In this document: positions 56,787 through 64,000 of the stretch, piece after piece
How positions within the stretch are numbered: position 1 is the first letter of the stretch
Layout: each line of letters begins with the position of its first letter
Assembly (NCBI GenBank): GCA_036346395.1
Contig: CM070594.1
Span: 13,487,385-13,551,384 of the forward strand
DNA: 64,000 nt
Direction of reading: 5' to 3'
From: Hsuehochloa calcarea
Lineage: Eukaryota > Streptophyta > Magnoliopsida > Poales > Poaceae
Translations under genes and position numbers: made by a program
The notes under the pieces: model-generated
Databases searched by the model: none
Told to the model about the DNA's origin: nothing
What the model saw: only the letters and a program-made list of their open reading frames with translations

Positions 56787-57757
56787 TGAGAAAAATAAAA
56801 TAAAATCACATGTTCCAAACAGAACCTTAACCTTACCCTACCTTGTTCTGCTATGTCAATCCAAGGTATTAAGTCGAAATCGTTATCGCCCATCACTCTC
56901 ATTTTCTTTATTTCTTTCTTTTGAGATGTGAGGGCGAGATGCTAGCTACAATTTCAGCCTATCCGAGAGTATCTGACCCATACTAGTAGATTGATTGATT
57001 GATTAGCTTTGAGAGGACGTGTATATCTTTAGTTGCCCTGTTCTTTCCTAGATGCGAGAGGCTGAGAGTAGGCTGCAAGGTTGCAACCGATTCGAGCCCT
57101 GGCCTCCAACAACCAACATTGCATTCATCAAGCTTCTCAATTTTTTGTTCTCTGCTCCATAACATCATCACGCAGATTTAAAACCGATCTCACAAGAAAA
57201 ATACAACTAGACCAATCACTCATAAAGAACAAAAGGAAACGGAAAGGGGGAGGAAAAAAAAAGAACGATGTGACAAACTAATTTGCAGTGGTTTTTAATT
57301 AATCTGTTTCCTTGTCGCTTGCAGATTAGCAGATAATTATATGTGGTCTTCAACAGCCGACCACTAAACATGCGGGTCTCATTGCCATTAAGCCGACAGG
57401 GCCCGAAATCATCGACCGGTCGTCTCACTCGATCCAAATGGCCTTTTTTGGACTTGCAATCCAAGGATTACTTTGGCTAGTTTAGTTAGGGTTTCAAAAT
57501 CTCCTAGAAAAAGCCCAAGGAGGCTACAACTTTATGTTGCAGATAACCCTGACATGTCGCAATATAGTTTGCAATTCCTGTTTTAGCTAGTTCTTAAGCC
57601 GATGATAGGAGCATATACTGTACTTGATTTAATTTGCCAAGAGGCTGAAATGGTTGCCACTGTATCGGAAGCTGTAATCTTGATGGGTAGCCTGGCTGGA
57701 AGTCGCCAGGAAAAATATCTCCCAATTTTCTTTTTTTGGGCTTATCCCTCGTGGATC
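56787..57757. other. Intergenic stretch
   Basis: No gene or transposon terminus is seen. Short frames (56983-57464) have no recognisable domain. Confidence 0.5.
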
Positions 57758-57762
57758 GTAGT

Positions 57763-60700
57763 TGTGGGGACTCAGATTTCTCAATTCGGATTCATCTGTG
57801 AAACCACTGTGCTATTCCTAGATCAGTAGATAGCGCTTCACAGACACATTGCTGAATCAAATCATACATGGCGTAGAATCATTCCATTCATTAATTTACA
57901 CATCAGAGTTTACATATACCGCTTCGGGCCAATTTTTTTTATTACAATAAGGGTCGAACATGCCAAATGAATACATTATAAAAGATAGCGAAAGCAACAA
58001 CGGAAGCAAAGAGGTGAGGGCACATCTCTCCACAGGCAAGTGACTGGGGAACTCCTGTACACCCGATATTATCCGAAAACCCCAGGCAATATGGGGGGCA
58101 CACAAGAACCGACGGAGTCAGCTAGACTGGGTGAGACTAGAACAGCTAAAGACTAAACTACGCTTCAATGACTTCCTGGGTTTTCAGATTTCTGGATCCT
58201 CGTAGTGGTCGAAAACTCCAGAGTTCCTGTTTCTGAGGGTTTGGGAAAAGAGTGGGGATGAGCACAACCACCGTGCTCGCGAGCCAACACAATAGATGCA
58301 ATAATATATATATGCAAGGCTTCACAAGGATGGCTCGGGTTCTTTTATTTGCGTAAAGCAACATTTATAAATACAAATATTAGAAAATCATATCATTTAG
58401 CATTTTAACCAAATTGTATTTTTAAAGAGATTAATTGTGCAATAATTAATAACAGCAGAAGCTACCTCCATCTTCATGCTTATTTTTTTTGATGGTGGTC
58501 ATACCCACCTATTACCAACACTGGGTAAGAATACCCAGGGAAAATCCAAATCAAGGGATAGGTGAGCCCCGCATATTTTTCAACCCATCCACAAAAGTTT
58601 TTGAAATAGAACTATATCTTGTAAGTTCCTACGCTCGCCCGTGACCGTGGGCACGGCTGTTCGAATAGTTTTATTCTCTGCAGAGATCGTACATCTTTAC
58701 CCACAAGAGATAATTATCTTGATATGAACACACATTTCCTTAGACATATGAATCAAGGGGAGATTATCACAATGCCTTTACAAGGCATCCCTCGGTATTT
58801 GCCACACCCACTAAGGTTTCACCTGAGCAGGGTTTCGTTCTCATGAGACCCGACAACCACTTTACCCAGACCCCCTCTCGCGCCATGCGACTTACGCCTA
58901 AGGTCCCGCAAGTCACATGCCCTAACCCGTACATTCGTGGGCTCACGGCAAAGGGGAGTCCCCCAATGGTGCAGCGTGTACCGGTGAACACCAATTAGTT
59001 AGCCAAGTCGACACCATTATAGACTTGTGGCTATACTGTTTTACAATTGGAGGACATCACAGGATTAAGTCCTTAAGATTATCTGGCGGTTCATACCACA
59101 TACCAACTATTCTCGTGCTCGACGGCACCCACCATCCTTCCATCCGCCCAGATGGGGTATTAGCAAGTATTTAGGTTTTTTTGGAGAAGTAGAAAATAAA
59201 TTATCTCAACCAATTCAGCCATTCTTCCCAATGACTGCCCAAAATAATTGTTATGATTTAAAGAGTGATGATTTGGGGTAGAATTACCCCGGTACTTAAA
59301 CAAGTCTAGCATGGCGTTTAAGTACGAACTATAACTAGTATGTTACCATATATTTACTAGGGTGATAAGAATTTTGGGAGTTCAATTATCAAGGAAATGA
59401 TATAATAATTATTTAATCATCAAATAGGCATTTAACTACCTTAGGGTGTTTGACATACATTTGCATAGGAAATTAAATCATGCAAACATGATATTTTAAA
59501 AGAACATAATTTGCATAAAATGTAGGATCAACATGGTCAAGGTGTTGACTCGCCTGGGCTATTTTACCGCAGCCTTGATCTTACTCAAAGCCTGCTTGAA
59601 CAGAGGTTCGAAATCTTGGTCGGCGTCTTTGCTTGGATCTTGATCCTGCTCGAGTCGTTGTTTCTTCTGGACTTCGATTTATAATTATGCAACAACGATT
59701 GAAAAACTAAATAAATCCAAAGAACTCAAAAGACCAATAAAACAGAAGAGCCTCAAAAAGATTGCGGAAGACGAGCTTGAGAGAAGGGGTTGGGTGACGT
59801 TGGGACGTTTGACAGAGTCAAACGACCAGTTGAGCGAAAGGGGGAATGACAGAGAAATTCTGCGGGAGGGAGGATACAAAGGAGGGTAAAGTCGAAGGGC
59901 TTTTGCAGGATACTCTACTGCGGATTTGGAAGGTAGCAAGATTATACTTCTACAGGTGAAAAATAATTTAACTATAAGTTCTACACCAAATCTAAATACA
60001 AGAGCAACACGTAAACTCAAATGACAGTTCAATACCAATCTCAATTGTCGGATAAAACACAACGATTCCAATTGCTAGCTATTCAACCTACTACCACAAC
60101 CTACTGCCACATCAAAACACAGATTCTACTGCCAACTATTCAATTGCCAGATTACTAACAGGATTTAATTGCCAGACCACAATTCTCTAATGCCAGTTTA
60201 GAACACAGATTATCATCAATTGTTAGCTCTATTGCCGAACAACACTAATACTCAAATTACTACCAAAAGTCACCACTCTGGAGGAGAAATTAAACCTACA
60301 ATCAACAATAACTGATCCACTGATGAAGCACTAACCAACAACTATCAATTGATTAGTAAAACAATTAGATATTACTGTTACTAAAGATCATAGCTATCTC
60401 CTAACAATTAGGATCACAATCAATAATTCAATTTACTACAAGCAAAACATCCTACTACCCTATTGCATAAATTCTCAATTGCCGGATCGATTGAAACCTC
60501 ATTGCTACCGCTACTGATCTGGGGAAGTAACTACGAACAAACATTGATCTGGGGAAGCAATAAACTAAAGCCAACAACTCAATTGACATATTAACACACA
60601 ATCAAAAGCCAGGTTATTCACAGATTTCAAAATGCCAGTTCAACTCAAATTTCTTAATTTCCTGATCAAAACATAGATTTCTTTCAATCAACATATTATA

Positions 60701-62367
60701 CACAGAGATTCGATTGCAAGCCACACAAACAAGGATTTCAGTTGCTAGCTCTACTGCCATTCAACACTGATATTGCCACTGAGATTTCAATTGCCAGATC
60801 AATACAAATTTTCAAATGACAGAGTGCACATAGAGATTCAATTGTCGGATCATAGATCACTGCCACTACTTACTGAACACTGAAGATCACTAAACCACAG
60901 TCAACAATACTGATCTGGGAAGGCAATAATCAAGCTTTAGCCCATATATAATTGGAAGAACAGAGAGTCGGTGGCAATATCTGGCAGTAATTAACAGGGC
61001 AAACAACAACAATTCAATCAGCTATACTACTGGCCAACCTCTGTCACTGCACTGGGAGGGGCTCGACCACGAGAGAGAGAGCAATCGGCAGGGGGGAGTA
61101 GGGTGGTGGGGAGGGTGCTTTGGCGACGACGGTGGACGGCGGGCGGCGGCCGGGGAGACACTGGGAACGACCAAAATGGGACGTCGGTAGTAGTGGAAGT
61201 CAAGGGAGGTGGTGCTAGGGCCGGGGCGGCAGTGAGGAGGAGCTGGCGGCGGTCGGGGCTGACGAGCTTGGCGGCCACTTGGCGACGACAGCGACTGGAG
61301 GGAGAGAAGAGGGAGAGGAGGGGTGCACGAGCACCAGAGCAACGCGGGGAAGCTTACCATGCCATCGGCGAGGGCAGGGAAGCACGGGAGCAAGCCGGCG
61401 ACGGGAGCTAAGGGCGGCACGGGGGGGGGCATGGCGATAGGGGTCCTTGGAGGCCGGCGGTTGGGGAGGGAGAGGGCGCCGAGGGGGTGCTCCGAGTGCC
61501 AGCGATTGGGCCGGCGGCGGCGAGGACGGCCGGCGGCGGAGGGAGCTTCAGCTGGAGGGGGAGGGGAGGCAAAATCTGCTTGGGAGAGACTTACCAGGGG
61601 AGGATGGGAGGAGTAGGGCGGGGTGGAGCATGGGAGAAGGCCGGCTATTTATAGCCGAGGACAAGGGGAGGAGCCGGGGGAGCTGACGGAGGCGATGACG
61701 TCGGTGGCGGTATGGGCGACGGCGTGGGCGCCCATGGCTGCGAGGATGATGGGACAGCGCCGCAGGCGTTGACGAGGGGAGACGATGCTCGGCTTGGACC
61801 GGTCGGAAGCATGCACGGGGGGGAGAGGACGGCGCCAACGTCACGGCGGAGCAGGCGGCATGGTGTGGGAGTTGTCGGCGCAGGCGGGCAGGTGGTGGAG
61901 GTGATGCCTGGTGGGGCGACTTGGCAGGGCATGGCGTGGCGGGAGGAGGGTGGGGGAGTGGGGCGGCGCTGCAGAGGGGAAGATGGAGCCGGGTCGGGCG
62001 GAAGAGGTGGGCCGGGAAAGGAGCGGCGCGGGCCAGGCTGGGGGGAAGGAAATGTGGACCGACCGGGGGAAGTCGGCCCGGGAGTGAGAGGAGAAAGAAA
62101 AAGGGAGGGGAGAAAAATTAAGTGGGCTGAACAAAAATGGGTTGGCCCAAATAAAATAAAGGGAGGCAAGATTTTTGGAGGGTCCAAAATCTGAAATAGG
62201 TGAATTTGAATTGAGTTTTGAGTTTGGGATTTGAATGTAGGTTTGAAACACAAACCCAAGCTTAGAGGATGTTTGGAGTTTTTGGAATTCAAGCGGCAAA
62301 CGAAAATTGAACGAAAATCGAAAACCGAGTGGAGGTACTATTTGTCGTCCGAAAACGGGATGTCATA
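57763..62367 (-). mobile_element. Ty3/gypsy-type solo LTR, 4.6 kb
   Basis: Minus strand: it starts TATGACATCCCGTTTTCGG (probably TGTGACATCCCG with one G-to-A change) and ends CTGAGTCCCCACA. It has a perfect 5-bp duplication GTAGT (57758-57762 and 62368-62372). Shared blocks with the 1905-4959 LTR (for example CGAATAGTTTT...CTCTGCAGAG at about 58655-58683) show that they are related families. It contains a stretch rich in ATTGCCAG words (59990-60950) and a GC-rich part (61020-62110) whose long frames on both strands carry no domain. No gag, pol or primer site is seen. The length is large for one LTR, so a nested insertion or a short non-autonomous element is possible. Confidence 0.7.
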
Positions 62368-62372
62368 GTAGT

Positions 62373-63320
62373 ATTTGGCTACAGGGAAAAGCGGATTCTG
62401 ATAGCAAACTTGTTTAGATAGGGAGTGATTAGATCTAATCTCTTCAAATTGAATTTTTTAATTTTAATTCTCTATCAATTCGGAGGGATTTAATCGTATC
62501 ACTGTATACCGAGAGAGTTTGAGGAAGGGAAGGGAGACCTTGGCCGGGGTAAACATGGAGCAACCAACCTAAGGCACATATGGTTTTGGTGCAACAATTA
62601 TAATTGTTGCGCGTGGCAGAGGTAATAAACTAACAATTTTACAAGTGCACGTCTGTTTGAGTGAAAAAAAAAAACGAAAATTGCAATCCCTACCACGATG
62701 GCGCGTACATTTGCTTATCTTTTCGACCGGAGTATATACGATGGCCACGAACGGCGTGACACCTCGGTCTAAATAAGTAAATTTGGTTCCTATCCAGGCC
62801 GGCTAGTGGCGGCCTGGGTTTAGTCACACATAATATGATTTGCCATTCAAAGTACTGGTACATGTGTCGCTCTAGCACCGAAGCAAACGCGAGAGAAAAA
62901 AATAGCAAAAATCAGTAAGAAAACTGCAGAATCAGACGTGAAACCGTGTCACTTTCAGGAGGTCGAGAGAGAAATCTTGGGCGTCCACTACGCGCGCCGC
63001 TCCCCCAGTACTCACCTGCGCGCGCGCCGCGTGTATCTTAATTCCTTCATTTCGTTTTCGATTTCTTCTCTCCTCTACTCTTCTCTCCTCTCCTCTCCTC
63101 TCCTCTTCTGGTAGCGGTAGCGGAGCGCCTGTGTGCTCATCACGTTCGTCCATGTTAGAGCGGACCGATATTAAAGAATGGTTGACCCGGGTTTAGAGTG
63201 AACCCAATTATTCAAATGGAGCCGTTGAAAAAGTTTTAGACCTTGCCTACGATGGCTCTTGTTACGACAGTAGCCTCCCTTTTGAGCCTGAATGTTTGTG
63301 CCTGGCTTTTCGGAGCTGTT
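62373..63320. other. Intergenic stretch
   Basis: No gene is seen. A (CTCTC)n tract lies at about 63068-63107. Confidence 0.5.
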
Positions 63321-63329
63321 TCTCGTTCA

Positions 63330-63730
63330 TTTAGGGTATATACAGTAGTATAGTAATTCTCTATATCATCTGTAAACAACACTATAGACAACTCATACGA
63401 TGGTTTTTTTTCAACTGTCTTTATAGATGACACAATCTTTTAATACTTTCATGCATCTAAGATATTTCTTCATTAGTTTTGGTGATACAGTCGGCTACAG
63501 GATTGTACGCAACACATTTCTCTCTCTTTATTATCTTTCATCCACTTCAGCTTAAATCATAGTGGAGACTATAGACAGCTGATGTAAGCTCATTATACAT
63601 GACCTTAGAGTATATACATCGGTATAAACAACTTTTGTCTACAATATCTCTCCATATCATCTATAGACAGTACTAAAGACAGCTTCTACAATAGATTGTC
63701 TTTTTACATGTCTATATAGATAACTCCTTT
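63330..63730. repeat. Imperfect direct repeat, ~110-bp units ~270 bp apart
   Basis: The units at about 63334-63430 and 63604-63722 share the pattern AGGGTATATACA/AGAGTATATACA ... ATATCATCTGTA/ATATCATCTATA ... ACAACTC/ACAGCTT ... TGTCTTTATAGATGAC/TGTCTATATAGATAAC. The stretch to the window end shows no gene. Confidence 0.5.
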
Positions 63731-64000
63731 ACGTATAAAACTCAATTCTCTATTCTCCTCCTTTCTCCTTCACATCAAGTCTTGCAGACAATTGACATTA
63801 CACCATTATACGCGTTATTAATTGTGATACTTTTCTTAAATCTTCGTATGGTTTCGAAATAGCATAAAGAAATCTATAAACAGAAAAAAAAAAGAGGTGG
63901 TTAAACTTAAACGTCCCGAAGACCACGAGCCCACGTACTACGACCCTACGAGCATACCACACTACATATACCGGCGCCGGCTAACCCCTCTCCGTCCGGC

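Noticed and set aside
61022..62299. Long frames up to 215 codons on the minus strand and 160 on the plus strand
   Set aside because: Pro/Ser-rich on one strand and Gly/Arg-rich on the other, inside a GC-rich LTR segment; no start context or domain.
1..64000. tRNA, rRNA or miRNA genes
   Set aside because: No convincing tRNA arms, rRNA blocks or long miRNA-type foldbacks could be recognised by eye; a covariance-model scan would be needed to exclude them.

Overview
This is a plant nuclear window, almost certainly from a grass (Poaceae). The genes have GT-AG introns. The importin alpha protein follows the rice importin alpha pattern closely. Grass-type LTR retrotransposons, Helitrons and hAT miniatures make up most of the sequence. 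Species cannot be fixed from the sequence alone.

Three intact host genes can be read exon by exon. (1) A receptor-like kinase of the ALE2 type on the minus strand (coding 28491 down to 20051, 8 coding exons, 739 codons). (2) An importin alpha on the plus strand (39836-50503, 10 coding exons, 529 codons), whose 7.2 kb first intron holds a complete antisense Ty3/gypsy chromovirus. (3) A four-helix membrane protein of the DUF1218 family on the minus strand (52343 down to 51360, 3 exons, 272 codons), convergent with importin alpha. Every splice junction in these three models preserves the reading frame.

Layout. 1-15.5 kb: a decayed Helitron Rep/helicase gene, then a string of gene fragments with introns in the same orientation (HMG-CoA synthase, a C3H11-type zinc finger protein, an unrecognised gene), ending at a Helitron-like CTAGT terminus. 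This stretch was later invaded by a 3.06 kb gypsy solo LTR and by a 1.6 kb Angela/BARE-type copia solo LTR that itself carries a 3.6 kb gypsy solo LTR. 15.5-19.4 kb: hAT-like elements, one involved in a tandem duplication. 19.4-28.8 kb: the receptor kinase, with a non-autonomous element in its fourth intron. 28.9-38.6 kb: a LINE 3' end, a syntaxin fragment, a decayed Ty1/copia element split by a 1.87 kb solo LTR, and a broken pectin methylesterase/invertase inhibitor-like gene. 39.8-52.4 kb: importin alpha and the DUF1218 gene. 53.3-56.8 kb: a 3.47 kb non-autonomous Helitron with both ends visible, carrying a Dicer-like 3 pseudogene. 57.8-62.4 kb: a 4.6 kb gypsy solo LTR. The rest is intergenic with small repeats.

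No operon-like system exists here. The notable biology is transposon nesting and capture of pieces of host genes (RNA silencing, isoprenoid synthesis, vesicle fusion). Target-site duplications were read directly for eight insertions; two of them are imperfect. Statements about families come from recalled motifs, not from database searches.
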